From Paenibacillus pasadenensis (GTDB lineage Bacteria; Bacillota; Bacilli; Paenibacillales; Paenibacillaceae): a stretch of DNA of 64,000 nt. Numbering within the stretch: position 1 is the stretch's first letter; each line of letters starts with the position of its first letter. Both the position numbers and the translations under genes were made by a program. The notes beneath the pieces are model-generated. The model had not been told where the DNA came from. It made no database searches and saw only the letters and a program-made list of their open reading frames with translations. The stretch is taken from positions 281,879 to 345,878 of the forward strand of contig NZ_JAMBOT010000006.1 in NCBI RefSeq assembly GCF_023715725.1, in the 5' to 3' direction. This document shows positions 34,353 to 42,966 of the stretch, one piece after another.

Positions 34353-37211
34353 CTACCTCCCAAGTAAAATCGTGTTCAACGCTTTTTGCTGCAGAGAGAG
34401 CGACAGGATCGATTGTTGTTCGGCCGCGTGAACGTCCTGATGGCCGCTCGCCGGGCTGGAACGGTCCGGACGACCGATGTAGTGGACGGACTTGCCGCCG
34501 GCAACCTCGCGCAGACGCGGTTCCATAAACGTCCATGCACCCATGTTTTTCGGCTCTTCCTGAACCCAGACAATTTCCTCCAGCTTGCTGTAGCGGGAAA
34601 TAATTTCGGCAATTTCTTTGTCCGGGAATGGATAGAGCTGTTCAACGCGCACGATATGCAGCCAGCTCATATCCTTCACGCCAGCGGTCTCCAGCGCTTC
34701 CTCTAAATCAACGGCTACCTTGCCGCTGCAGAGAATGAGCCTGCGCACAGCGGAAGCTTTTTGGCCAAGACCAGGCTGCTCAAGCACAAGCTTGAACGTG
34801 CCGGTTGCCAAATCTTCGCCAGGCGACAGAACGCGCGGATTGCGGATCAGACTTTTTGGCGACATCAGCACAAGCGGACGCGCTCCCTCATGCTCCGTCC
34901 AGGCAGCCTGGCGGCGAAGCAGATGGAAGTACTGAGCAGCAGTAGACAGGTTCGCGACCGTCCAGTTATTCTCGGCGGAAAGCTGCAGGAAACGCTCCAG
35001 ACGCGCGCTGGAATGCTCCGGTCCTTGACCTTCATAACCGTGCGGCAGAAGCATAGCCAAGCTGGAACGCTGCTTCCACTTTGTCCGGCCGGCGGAGATG
35101 AACTGGTCGAAAATAACCTGCGCGGCGTTGGCAAAATCGCCGTACTGGGCTTCCCAGATCGTAAAGGTCTCTGGAGAGAACACGTTATACCCGTACTCGA
35201 AGCCAAGCACTGCGCCTTCCGTAAGCGGGCTGTTGTGCACCGCGAAGCTCGCATTGGCCTGCGGGAAATGATGCAGCGGGGAGAATTTCTCGCCCGTTTT
35301 GTGATCGTTAAGCACGATATGGCGATGCGAGAACGTCGCGCGCTCCGCATCCTGGCCGCTCATGCGGATCGGCTTGCCGTCGGCAAGAATCGTAGCGAAA
35401 GCAAGCGTCTCCGCCAGCGCCCAATCCACTTTCTCGCCCTGGTCCAGCATGGAGCCGCGGCGCTGAAGAATACGCTGCAGCTTAGGATACACCGTAAAGT
35501 CGTTCGGGTATTTGAGCAGCGCTGCGTTAATCTCCTTCAGACGGTCAAGCGGAACAGCCGTTTCGGTCGTTTCCGGAGCAACCGGAATCGGGCCGTCGCT
35601 GCGTTTTTTGCCGGAAGCGGCATTTTCCTTCATGATATCGTAGGCTTTTTGCATCTCAGCCTGCGTATCCTGAATCATTTTGTCAATGTCGGCTGAGCTC
35701 ATCGCGCCTTCCGCTTTGAGGCGTTCGGCATACAGAGCCGCGACGGTTTTGTGCTGGCGCACTTTTTCGTAGACGAGCGGCTGAGTGCCTTCCGGATCAT
35801 CCATCTCATTGTGGCCGTAACGGCGATAGCCGACCAGATCGATCAGGAAGTCCTTCTTAAACTTGTCGCGGTATTCGCACGCCAGGCGGACAGCTGCAAT
35901 ACATGCTTCCGGCTCGTCGGCATTAACATGCACAATCGGAATCTCGTAACCCTTGGCAAGATCGCTCGCGTAATGCGTGGAGCGGGAATCCTTGCTGTCG
36001 GTCGTAAAGCCGATCCGGTTGTTCGCAATGATGTGGATGGAGCCGCCGTTCGTGAAGCCGTCAAGCCCCGTAAAGTTAAGCGTCTCCGCCACGATGCCCT
36101 CGCCCGGGAATGCGGCGTCGCCGTGAACCTGAATGGCCACAGACTTGCTCGAATCGCGCTGCGGATAACCCGGCTTGGAACGATCCTCTTGCGCCGCGCG
36201 GGAGAAGCCCTCAACGACGGAGTTCACATACTCCAGATGGCTCGGATTATTCGCAAGCAGAATACGGGCGCCAGAGTAAACGGAACGGTCTGCTCCGAGA
36301 TGGTACTTCACGTCGCCTGCCCAGCCGGAGTTGATGCCGGCAGAGCCTTCCGATGGAACGAGCTCTTTGTTCGGCGCATGATGGAACTCGGAGAAAATCT
36401 TCTCGTACGGCTTGCCCAAGACATGCGCAAGCACATTCAACCGGCCGCGATGCGCCATCCCCATCAGGATATGATTGGCTCCGTCTTGAACAACTTGACG
36501 GACAACCTCGTCAATAACCGGAATGAGCATGTCGACACCTTCAACGGAAAACCGTTTTTGGCCGACGAACGTGCGGTGCAGGTAAGCTTCAAATTGTTCG
36601 ACGTGAATCAACAAATTAAGGAGAGCTTTGCGCTCTTCCGGGTTCAGGGAGGCGTTGGCAATGCCGGATTCGGCTTTCGAGCTAAGCCAGTCGCGCTCGG
36701 TTTCGTCGTGTACATGGCTGAACTCGAATCCGATGGATTGAGTATAGGAATTGCGAAGCTTTTGGATCGCTTCCCAGCCGTTTGTAACGTTGGCAGGTGC
36801 ATGATCCCAAAGAATGGAAGCCGGGAATCGGCTCAGATCCGATTCGTTCAGCTCAAAAGTGGAAGGCTCAAGCAAGCGGGTATCCGAAGATGCGCGCAGG
36901 CCAAGCGGATCAGTATTGGCGGCCAGATGGCCATAGGTGCGGATGTTGCCGACCAGCTTCTCGGCTGCAACCAGTTTTTTGAGCAGCGCGGCATCAACAG
37001 CTACTTGGCCGGACGGCGCAGGGGCCGTGCGGGAAGCTGCTGCCGGCAACAGCTCGGCAGGAGGCGCTCCAAGCTCGGCGAACAGCTCGCGGAACGAGAC
37101 GTCAACCGATTCGGGATTGCTGCTGAAGAGCTCATACTGCTCCTGGATGTAGCCCAGGTTTGGTCCGAAAAAATCTTTCCATTGCCTTTTCGTGTTTGAT
37201 TCGTCGGTCAT
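34353..37211 (-). CDS. odhA: 2-oxoglutarate dehydrogenase E1 component
   Basis: A 952-aa thiamine-diphosphate enzyme decarboxylating 2-oxoglutarate and succinylating the E2 lipoyl group. The N-terminal YIQEQYELF helix, the HRGRLNVLAHVLGKP and HGDAAFPGEGIVAETLN stretches, IIANNRIGFTT and the C-terminal VWVQEEPKNMGAW are all characteristic of OdhA/SucA; length is normal. GGAGGTAGTTGGCAA precedes the ATG. It is transcribed first in odhAB from a promoter about 170-190 bases upstream, with a terminator-like hairpin between. Confidence 0.96.
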   Translation of the reverse strand: MTDESNTKRQWKDFFGPNLGYIQEQYELFSSNPESVDVSFRELFAELGAPPAELLPAAASRTAPAPSGQVAVDAALLKKLVAAEKLVGNIRTYGHLAANTDPLGLRASSDTRLLEPSTFELNESDLSRFPASILWDHAPANVTNGWEAIQKLRNSYTQSIGFEFSHVHDETERDWLSSKAESGIANASLNPEERKALLNLLIHVEQFEAYLHRTFVGQKRFSVEGVDMLIPVIDEVVRQVVQDGANHILMGMAHRGRLNVLAHVLGKPYEKIFSEFHHAPNKELVPSEGSAGINSGWAGDVKYHLGADRSVYSGARILLANNPSHLEYVNSVVEGFSRAAQEDRSKPGYPQRDSSKSVAIQVHGDAAFPGEGIVAETLNFTGLDGFTNGGSIHIIANNRIGFTTDSKDSRSTHYASDLAKGYEIPIVHVNADEPEACIAAVRLACEYRDKFKKDFLIDLVGYRRYGHNEMDDPEGTQPLVYEKVRQHKTVAALYAERLKAEGAMSSADIDKMIQDTQAEMQKAYDIMKENAASGKKRSDGPIPVAPETTETAVPLDRLKEINAALLKYPNDFTVYPKLQRILQRRGSMLDQGEKVDWALAETLAFATILADGKPIRMSGQDAERATFSHRHIVLNDHKTGEKFSPLHHFPQANASFAVHNSPLTEGAVLGFEYGYNVFSPETFTIWEAQYGDFANAAQVIFDQFISAGRTKWKQRSSLAMLLPHGYEGQGPEHSSARLERFLQLSAENNWTVANLSTAAQYFHLLRRQAAWTEHEGARPLVLMSPKSLIRNPRVLSPGEDLATGTFKLVLEQPGLGQKASAVRRLILCSGKVAVDLEEALETAGVKDMSWLHIVRVEQLYPFPDKEIAEIISRYSKLEEIVWVQEEPKNMGAWTFMEPRLREVAGGKSVHYIGRPDRSSPASGHQDVHAAEQQSILSLSLQQKALNTILLGR

Positions 37212-37283
37212 TTGCCAACTACCTCCGTTAAGTGAAAAAGGTTGGTACGGATGATAACAAGGAAGCCGCTGTTTTGCCCGTGG

Positions 37284-37310
37284 AAAAAGCCGCCGGCTAG
37301 GACCGGCGGC
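37284..37310 (-). terminator. Terminator hairpin in the odhA leader
   Basis: Arms GCCGCCGG and CCGGCGGC with a six-base loop, followed on the minus strand by five T. It lies downstream of the odhA promoter and about 73 bases before the odhA start, so it could act as an attenuator; it may also end read-through from the aldehyde dehydrogenase gene. Confidence 0.7.
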
Positions 37311-37397
37311 CTGACAACAACAGCATGAAGGCGAGAAGCCTGCCTTCGCGGCAGACCCTCGAAGTCATTGAACAGGTTCGGCTTCGTTTGTGCCTCT

Positions 37398-37426
37398 ATT
37401 ATAAAGAATATAATGCGCTTATTCAA
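37398..37426 (-). promoter_or_regulatory. Sigma-A promoter of odhAB
   Basis: On the minus strand TTGAAT, a 17-base AT-rich spacer, then TATAAT. The expected transcription start is near 37390, giving a leader of roughly 180 bases before odhA. Confidence 0.8.
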
Positions 37427-37543
37427 CGTTTGAAGAAAACCCTTACGAAAAATGTGTCGATACCGTTCACAATTATGTCGCAGCTTAGGCAAAATCGCCC
37501 TAAAACGGCAGGTTAAGGTCAACTTTTCCGGTTGAGCAGGGAT

Positions 37544-38992
37544 TCAACTACGATACAAGCCGCTGCGGAAGCTAATCAGCTTCGGCTCCGTCATATCCTC
37601 CACGGCATAACGCACGCCTTCCCGTCCAGAGCCGCTGTCTTTCAAACCGCCGTACGGCATATGATCCAGCCTGAAGGTCGGGATATCATTGATCATAACG
37701 CCGCCCGCCTGTAGTTCTCGCGCTGCCGCAAACGCTTTTTCGACATCCTTGGTGAACACGCCTGCCTGCAAGCCGTACTTCGAGCGGTTAGCCTGCTGAA
37801 TCGCCGTCTGCCAGTCCGCAAAGGAGCTTACAAGCACAACCGGCCCAAACGCCTCCTCACAGCTCAGCTCCGCATCCTCGGGAACTCCCCGCAGCACCGC
37901 CGGAGTCATAAGGCTTCCGTCGAACTCCCCGCCGCAGAGCAGCTCCGCACCTCTGGATACCGCTGTCTGCAGCCAGCCCTTAAGCCGATCTGCCGCCGAC
38001 TGGTTGATAAGCGGCGTAATCGCCGTTTGTTCATCCAGCGGGTCCCCCGCCTGCAGAGCGGCCGCCCGCTCCGCCAGCATTCCTGCAAAAGCTTCGGCGT
38101 GTTGTTCGTGTACGAGAATCCGCTGCACCGAGATGCAAACTTGTCCGTTATAGGCAAACGCTCCAGTCGCCGCCTCATCTGCAATCTGCTCCAGCTCCGT
38201 CTCTGTAAAACCGCGGTCGATAAGCAGCGGCGCATTGCCGCCTAGCTCCAGCGTCACCTTGCGGAATCCTGCAATGGAACGAATTTGTCTCCCGACGGCG
38301 GGACTGCCTGTAAAGGTCACAAATGCAACATCAGGATGAGTAGCCAGCGTCTCCCCAAGCTCCTTCCCTTCTCCCGGAATGATGTTTAACACGCCGTCCG
38401 GCAATCCCGCCTCTTCAAACAGCTCCGCCAGAAACAACGCCGACAGCGGCGTCTGCTCCGCCGGTTTCAGCACGATTGTATTGCCTGCGGCAATAGCCGG
38501 GCCGACTTTATGCGCCGCAAGATTAAACGGAAAATTAAACGGCGTAATTGCTGTGACGACGCCGACCGGCTCCCTTGTCATGAATGCCATGCGTCCTTCG
38601 CCGCGCGGCGCCGCATCCATCGGCACCGTCTCGCCCCGAATGCTGCGCGCCGCTTCTGCTGCGAACAGATACGTCTGTACCGTTCTGGCGATTTCCGCCC
38701 GCGCCGCCTGAATCGGCTTTGCAGCCTCAAGACTGACGATGCGAGCTGCCTCGGCCGTTCTGCGCTCCAGCAAATCGGCCGCCTGATACAGGATGGAGCT
38801 TCTTTTATGAGCGGGCATCTGCCGAAAAGATTGAAATGCCTCAGCTGCAGCTTCTATGGCCATTACCGCCTGTTTTGGCGAGGCGTAACCGATTGTGGCA
38901 AGAACCTCTCCATTGTAAGGATTCCGCAGTTCAGTCTGCCGTTCGCCCTCCACCCATTTGCCATTTATCCATAATTCCGCTTTATGCGACAT
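37544..38992 (-). CDS. NAD(P)-dependent aldehyde dehydrogenase
   Basis: A 482-aa non-phosphorylating aldehyde dehydrogenase. The catalytic Cys is in YNGQVCISVQR and the general base Glu in LELGGNAP; TPFNFPFNL and FTGSPAVG are cofactor-site motifs. The sequence type resembles lactaldehyde/glycolaldehyde/phosphonoacetaldehyde dehydrogenases, but the substrate is not certain. AGAGGAGATACGAT precedes the ATG. It is a single gene, divergent from the XRE regulator, with a pair of direct repeats in its upstream region. Confidence 0.9.
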   Translation of the reverse strand: MSHKAELWINGKWVEGERQTELRNPYNGEVLATIGYASPKQAVMAIEAAAEAFQSFRQMPAHKRSSILYQAADLLERRTAEAARIVSLEAAKPIQAARAEIARTVQTYLFAAEAARSIRGETVPMDAAPRGEGRMAFMTREPVGVVTAITPFNFPFNLAAHKVGPAIAAGNTIVLKPAEQTPLSALFLAELFEEAGLPDGVLNIIPGEGKELGETLATHPDVAFVTFTGSPAVGRQIRSIAGFRKVTLELGGNAPLLIDRGFTETELEQIADEAATGAFAYNGQVCISVQRILVHEQHAEAFAGMLAERAAALQAGDPLDEQTAITPLINQSAADRLKGWLQTAVSRGAELLCGGEFDGSLMTPAVLRGVPEDAELSCEEAFGPVVLVSSFADWQTAIQQANRSKYGLQAGVFTKDVEKAFAAARELQAGGVMINDIPTFRLDHMPYGGLKDSGSGREGVRYAVEDMTEPKLISFRSGLYRS

Positions 38993-39010
38993 ATCGTATC
39001 TCCTCTATAA

Positions 39011-39039
39011 TGATATCGTGATATTATTCCTTGATATCG
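39011..39039. promoter_or_regulatory. Direct repeats upstream of the aldehyde dehydrogenase gene
   Basis: TGATATCG occurs at 39011-39018 and 39032-39039, 21 bases apart (two helical turns), 20-45 bases before the aldehyde dehydrogenase start. A regulator-binding role is inferred from spacing only. Confidence 0.45.
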
Positions 39040-39083
39040 GGAAATCAGTCCGATAAAATACAGCTCTTTCTGCGCTTCTTGGC

Positions 39084-39112
39084 TTGACATGATACAATTT
39101 GTATCATAAAGT
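39084..39112 (+). promoter_or_regulatory. Promoter with embedded operator for the XRE regulator
   Basis: TTGACA (39084-39089), a 17-base spacer and TAAAGT (39107-39112). The palindrome ATGATACAATTTGTATCAT (39089-39107; two 9-base arms and one central base) fills the spacer exactly. This is the classical layout for repression by occlusion, probably by the XRE protein itself. Confidence 0.82.
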
Positions 39113-39184
39113 TTGGTATGAGCGTTGCAATTTAAGCCTAATGTGAGCCGCAAAGGTTCAGTCTGAAGTAAGGAGCCCACCGAC

Positions 39185-39523
39185 ATGACGATGACAATGG
39201 GAGACCGTCTGCGAGAGCTGCGCCTCAGCAAAAACATGTCCCAAGAGGAGGTATCCCGCAAGATTGGCATTACCCGCTCCGCGTACAGCCATTACGAGAT
39301 TAACAATCGACAGCCCGTTTATGAGACTTTAATGAAGCTGGCTGCCTTTTTCGAGGTCTCTTTGGATTATATGATTGGCGGAGATCAAAATCAAAGCGAC
39401 AACCTCCTCTCCACTGAAACGCTCGATCTTATCCAGAAGCTGAACCGGATGGAGCCGGATAAGCGAAAAAAATCAATCGACAAGATGATGGAGCTGCTGC
39501 GTCAGACCGAAACGGCCGGTTAA
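39185..39523 (+). CDS. XRE-family transcriptional regulator
   Basis: A 112-aa repressor-like protein. The Cro/CI helix-turn-helix occupies about residues 5-62 (MGDRLRELRLSKNMSQEEVS, then ITRSAYSHYEINNRQP with the recognition helix, and FFEVSLDYMIGG). The C-terminal 45 residues are helical and may mediate dimerisation. AAGGAGCCCACCGAC precedes the first ATG. A palindrome sits within its own promoter, so autoregulation is likely; the divergent aldehyde dehydrogenase could also be a target. Confidence 0.9.
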   Translation: MTMTMGDRLRELRLSKNMSQEEVSRKIGITRSAYSHYEINNRQPVYETLMKLAAFFEVSLDYMIGGDQNQSDNLLSTETLDLIQKLNRMEPDKRKKSIDKMMELLRQTETAG

Positions 39524-39592
39524 GCCGCGCCTGCTTCAGCTGAGCACAGGCTCATCCCCCATCATCCCCATTCCCCGTAACATCCGGGCATC

Positions 39593-39620
39593 GCGCCGCT
39601 ACTGCGGTGCTTTTCTTTTT
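39593..39620 (+). terminator. Terminator after the XRE gene
   Basis: Arms GCGCCGC and GCGGTGC (one G-T pair), four-base loop, followed by TTTTCTTTTT. Confidence 0.78.
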
Positions 39621-39738
39621 CCCTATCCAATGCACCCTCGGTCTAAGCTGTAACCTGCTTTCCCTTCATTGCTTCCGCCTATTAGTCCCGATATAATAAA
39701 TGGACGATTGCAAGAGGAAGGGACCGAGACGAACATTG

Positions 39739-40602
39739 ATGTATATTGCTGACCAATGGAATGATTATGAACTTATCGACACCGGAGACGGTGACAAGCT
39801 GGAGCGTTGGGGGAATGTAACGCTGCGCCGTCCAGATCCGCAAATTATTTGGCCGTTCCGCGGAGACCGCCAGCTGTGGACTTCCGCTGATGCGCATTAT
39901 CACCGCAGCAGCACAGGCGGAGGCAACTGGGATAACAAAAAGCCGCTCCCCGAGCGCTGGACTGTCCGTTACGACGAGCTGAGCTTTCATATCAAGCCAA
40001 CAAGCTTTAAGCATACCGGGCTGTTTCCGGAGCAGGCCGTGAACTGGAGCTGGATGATGGACAAAATCCGCAGCGCCGACCGGCCGATACGTGTGTTGAA
40101 CTTATTCGCTTATACCGGGGGAGCAACGGTAGCATCTGCCGCTGCCGGCGCCGAGGTATGCCATGTCGACGCTGCAAAAGGCATGGTTCAATGGGCAAAG
40201 GAAAATGCCGCCCTGTCCGGCCTTGCTGACCGTCCCGTTCGTTATATTACCGATGACGTATTTAAATTTGTGCAGCGCGAGCAGCGCCGCGGAAGCAAGT
40301 ATGACGCCATCATTATGGACCCTCCATCCTACGGACGCGGCCCCGGGGGCGAAATGTGGAAGCTGGAATCAAGCCTATTCCCGTTTCTCGAGTCCTGCAT
40401 GGACATTCTAAGCGACAAGCCGCTGTTTATGCTGATCAATTCCTATACGACCGGTTTGTCGCCGCAGGTGCTCCATAACCTGCTCCATATGACGGCCGGC
40501 AAACGGTTTGGCGGCTCCATCCACTGCGGAGAGATTGGCCTGCCGATTAGCGCTTCCGGACTTACACTGCCTTGCGGCATTCTTGGACGCTGGGAGGCTT
40601 GA
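39739..40602 (+). CDS. SAM-dependent methyltransferase, RlmI/RlmK-type
   Basis: A 287-aa COG1092-like methyltransferase, probably acting on rRNA cytosine. N-terminal YELIDTGDGDKLERWG and RPDPQIIWPF are typical of the subgroup; motif I is VLNLFAYTGGATVASAAAGA, and IMDPPSYGRGPGGEMWK is the catalytic PPSY-type motif. There is no PUA domain. The ATG at 39739 begins the conserved part; the frame also has ATG at 39700, and neither has a strong ribosome site. It is followed after 5 bases by an RluA-type pseudouridine synthase, forming an RNA-modification pair. Confidence 0.85.
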   Translation: MYIADQWNDYELIDTGDGDKLERWGNVTLRRPDPQIIWPFRGDRQLWTSADAHYHRSSTGGGNWDNKKPLPERWTVRYDELSFHIKPTSFKHTGLFPEQAVNWSWMMDKIRSADRPIRVLNLFAYTGGATVASAAAGAEVCHVDAAKGMVQWAKENAALSGLADRPVRYITDDVFKFVQREQRRGSKYDAIIMDPPSYGRGPGGEMWKLESSLFPFLESCMDILSDKPLFMLINSYTTGLSPQVLHNLLHMTAGKRFGGSIHCGEIGLPISASGLTLPCGILGRWEA

Positions 40603-40607
40603 CCGGC

Positions 40608-41378
40608 ATGAGCGGCCCAAGCGGCGGCTCGAGGCCGCCGATCCCGGTCCTTTACGAGGATAATCACCTGCTAGTCGTCGTGAAACCGCCTGGCATTCCC
40701 TCGCAGGAGGATGAGAGCGGAGATGCCGATATGCTCACGCTGCTCAAGGAAGACTTGAAGCTCCGGCATAACAAGCCCGGCAACGTTTTTCTCGGGCTTG
40801 TGCATCGGCTCGACCGTCCTGTCGGAGGCGTAATGATTTTTGCCAAAACGTCCAAAGCTGCCGGACGGCTGTCGGACTCCGTACGAACCCGCACCTTCCG
40901 CAAAACATACCTCGCGGTGCTAAGCCGCCAGCCGCAGCGTGCGGAAGGCAGCCTGCTGCATTATTTGGCCAAGGACAGCCGGCGCAACTTCGTCACTTCC
41001 TTTGACCGGCCTACCGGCGATGCCAAGGAAGCGAGGCTCAGCTACCGGGCCGAGTCAGGAGACGGCGGATTGGCGCTAGCCGCCGTCCGGCTGCATACCG
41101 GCAGGCCGCATCAGATCCGCGTGCAATTTGCCGCCATCGGCTGCCCGCTCGTTGGCGATCTCAAATACGGCGCAAGCGGCGGCAAACCTCGCCCGGCTGC
41201 TGCCAGCAGCGCACACGGCGATATCGCCCTCTGGTCGGCCAGCGCAGGCATTCCCCATCCCGTAACAAAGGAATGGATGGAGTTCCGCTCTCTTCCGCCC
41301 CGCGAGTCGCCTTGGACGTTGTGGAGCGAAGAGCAGCTGGAGCAGGCAGCGGCCAGGTTGTCCGCTACTGAACTATAG
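40608..41378 (+). CDS. RluA-family pseudouridine synthase
   Basis: A 256-aa pseudouridine synthase isomerising uridine in rRNA or tRNA. The catalytic motif is HRLDRPVGG with the nucleophilic Asp; an early VLYEDNHLLVVVKPPGIPSQ and late HTGRPHQIRVQFAAIGCPLVGD are family hallmarks. No N-terminal S4 domain is present. GGGAGG lies nine bases before ATG 40608; the open frame extends 12 codons into the previous gene. The RNA target is unknown. Confidence 0.9.
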   Translation: MSGPSGGSRPPIPVLYEDNHLLVVVKPPGIPSQEDESGDADMLTLLKEDLKLRHNKPGNVFLGLVHRLDRPVGGVMIFAKTSKAAGRLSDSVRTRTFRKTYLAVLSRQPQRAEGSLLHYLAKDSRRNFVTSFDRPTGDAKEARLSYRAESGDGGLALAAVRLHTGRPHQIRVQFAAIGCPLVGDLKYGASGGKPRPAAASSAHGDIALWSASAGIPHPVTKEWMEFRSLPPRESPWTLWSEEQLEQAAARLSATEL

Positions 41379-41381
41379 TAG

Positions 41382-41426
41382 AAAAACGGGAGGAAACGGA
41401 GCTGAGCTCCGTTTCCTCCCGTTTTT
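41382..41426 (+). terminator. Terminator after the RluA-type gene
   Basis: Arms AAAAACGGGAGGAAACGGAG and complement, centred on AGCT, ending in five T. Confidence 0.93.
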
Positions 41427-41436
41427 GTTGTTTTGC

Positions 41437-41956
41437 GTAAGGTCGTTTGGGGACCTAATGGAGTGCCATTCGAGGGTTTCCGTTCTCCGTAAGGTCGTTT
41501 GACGTCCTTACGGAGCGCCTTTCGAGGGTTTCCGTTCTCCGTAAGGTCATTTGACGCCCTTACGGAGCTCCTTCGGTGCTTTCACACTCACCGTAAGGTC
41601 ATTTGACGCCCTTACGGTACGCCTTTCGAGGGTTTCCGTTCTCCGTAAGGTCGTTTGACGTCCTTACAGAGCTCCTTCGGTGCTTTCACACTCACGGTAA
41701 GGTCGTTTGACGTCCTTACGGAGCGCCTTTCGCGTTTTCCCGCTCACGGTAAGGTCGTTTGACGTCCTTACGGAGCGCCTTTCGAGGGTTTCCGTTCTCC
41801 GTAAGGTCGTTTGACGTCCTTACGGAGCGCCTTTCGCGCTTTCCCGCTCACCGTAAGGTCGTTTGACGTCCTTACGGAGCGCCTTTCGCGTTTTCCCGCT
41901 CACGGTAAGGTCGTTTGAAATCCTTACGGAGCGCCTTCGGCGCTTGCTCATGTCCT
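41437..41956. repeat. Ten-unit 52-bp tandem array with a hairpin in each unit
   Basis: Units begin GTAAGGTC at 41437, 41489, 41541, 41593, 41645, 41697, 41749, 41801, 41853 and 41905, a strict 52-bp period. Each holds an inverted repeat (GTAAGG and CCTTAC around CGTTTGACG, often extended by CCG...CGG). The second half alternates between variants (CGAGGGTTTCCGTTCTCC, CGCGTTTTCCCGCTCAC, CGGTGCTTTCACACTCAC). It fills the space between convergent ends of the RluA-type and marR genes. It is not CRISPR, because there are no unique spacers. A related array is at 61877-62008. Confidence 0.92.
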
Positions 41957-41962
41957 GAAAGC

Positions 41963-42373
41963 TTAACCCGCATTGGCTACTTTGCCGAGCAGATAAACGA
42001 GCAGTTGCTGGTTGTGGGAGGAGATGCGGTCAAGAGCTTCCCGCAGAAAAGCGTCTCGAATTTCCGTGCCGCGTTTCGCCTCGTTCCGGCCATGATCGGT
42101 TACGGTTACCCAAACGATGCGACGGTCGGAAGAGTCGCGGCTTCGTTCGATTAGACCTCCCTTTTCCATACGGTCAAGCAGTGTCGTAATCGCGGCCGGT
42201 GTCGTCTGCAAATGCTGCAGCAGCTCGGACGGCTTCATCGGTTGATACTTAAGCAGCAGCTCCAGCGCATTCAGCTGGCCTTCCGTTAAGTGAGGCAGCA
42301 GCTGTTCTTCCAGATGGTTTTTCCATTCTTTTGAAATTTTCATCCACAGTTTGGCGAAATCCTCGGTTATCAC
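41963..42373 (-). CDS. MarR-family transcriptional regulator
   Basis: A 136-aa winged-helix regulator: LTEGQLNALELLLKYQ, MKPSELLQHLQTTPAAITTLLDRMEKGGLIERSRDSSDRR-type segments give helix-turn-helix and wing. A GTG at 42373 with GAAAGCAGGTG upstream is preferred; the frame could begin at GTG 42403, which has no ribosome site. An extended -10 promoter lies upstream. The gene ends 7 bases from the 52-bp array. Ligand and targets are unknown. Confidence 0.87.
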   Translation of the reverse strand: MITEDFAKLWMKISKEWKNHLEEQLLPHLTEGQLNALELLLKYQPMKPSELLQHLQTTPAAITTLLDRMEKGGLIERSRDSSDRRIVWVTVTDHGRNEAKRGTEIRDAFLREALDRISSHNQQLLVYLLGKVANAG

Positions 42374-42457
42374 GCTTGCACCTGCTTTCCTATTCAGCTC
42401 CACATCCGCAGACGGACATCGGCTATATATTCAGTTTGCGACTTTATCTAATTCCTG

Positions 42458-42466
42458 ATTATACCA
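42458..42466 (-). promoter_or_regulatory. Extended -10 promoter element of marR
   Basis: On the minus strand TGGTATAAT, an extended -10 motif, about 85 bases before the marR start. No good -35 hexamer accompanies it. Confidence 0.5.
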
Positions 42467-42599
42467 TCCGAAATTGTCGAAAGAAAGGTTAATCGGATTA
42501 ATAATTATAGACCTTAATCGATTCCATTCCGAACCATTAGACAGATGCTGACATAGAATGCAAAATAGATGTTCGAGAGAAGGCGAAAGGGTGATAATC

Positions 42600-42770
42600 G
42601 TGGAAGGGCACAAAGAATCCATCATCCGCAAAATTCAGGCATATGGAATTATTAAAGATCCTCAGCTGCTCGAAAAACCGGATGAGCCCGTTCCGCTGTG
42701 GGTGCTGCTTGAGGCGCTCCTGCAAGTTATCGACCGGCTTGAGCCAACGGATGACAGGCCATATGACTGA
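42600..42770 (+). CDS. Small hypothetical protein
   Basis: A 56-aa acidic protein without membrane segments, with a predicted helical pair: ESIIRKIQAYGIIKDPQLLE and VPLWVLLEALLQVIDRLEP. The GTG at 42600 has GAAAGGGTG upstream; the frame is open from ATG 42558 without a ribosome site. Function is not recognised. It is followed by a terminator and then asd. Confidence 0.6.
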   Translation: MEGHKESIIRKIQAYGIIKDPQLLEKPDEPVPLWVLLEALLQVIDRLEPTDDRPYD

Positions 42771-42844
42771 AAATGGGCAGTATTAAAGCTGGTCGTCCGA
42801 ATTGCTGACGGGCCGTTCATCTGCCGAGAAACTACCGCCCACAG

Positions 42845-42889
42845 CCCGAAATTCCCCCTCGGCGGAATTCGGGTTTTCTTTTTTTCTTT
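42845..42889 (+). terminator. Terminator upstream of asd
   Basis: Arms CCCGAAATTCC and GGAATTCGGG (one bulged A) with a long T-rich tail, TTTTCTTTTTTTC. Confidence 0.85.
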
Positions 42890-42895
42890 AAATCA

Positions 42896-42925
42896 TTGAA
42901 CGACGACTGACTTGCTTGGTATAAT
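42896..42925 (+). promoter_or_regulatory. Promoter of asd
   Basis: TTGAAC, 18-base spacer, TATAAT, about 41 bases before the asd start codon and just after the preceding terminator. Confidence 0.75.
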
Positions 42926-42966
42926 CAATACATTTATTCCGTTAGATAGAGAGGGCTGAACTTTTC

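Noticed and set aside
35751..37199. A 482-codon plus-strand frame opposite odhA
   Set aside because: Shadow of odhA in a GC-rich coding region; no family resemblance and no ribosome site.
41437..41956. The 52-bp array as a CRISPR
   Set aside because: Units are contiguous and share sequence throughout; there are no unique spacers and no cas genes.
42890..42966. Lysine riboswitch or T-box before asd
   Set aside because: The leader from the predicted start site is only about 35 bases, far too short for either element.
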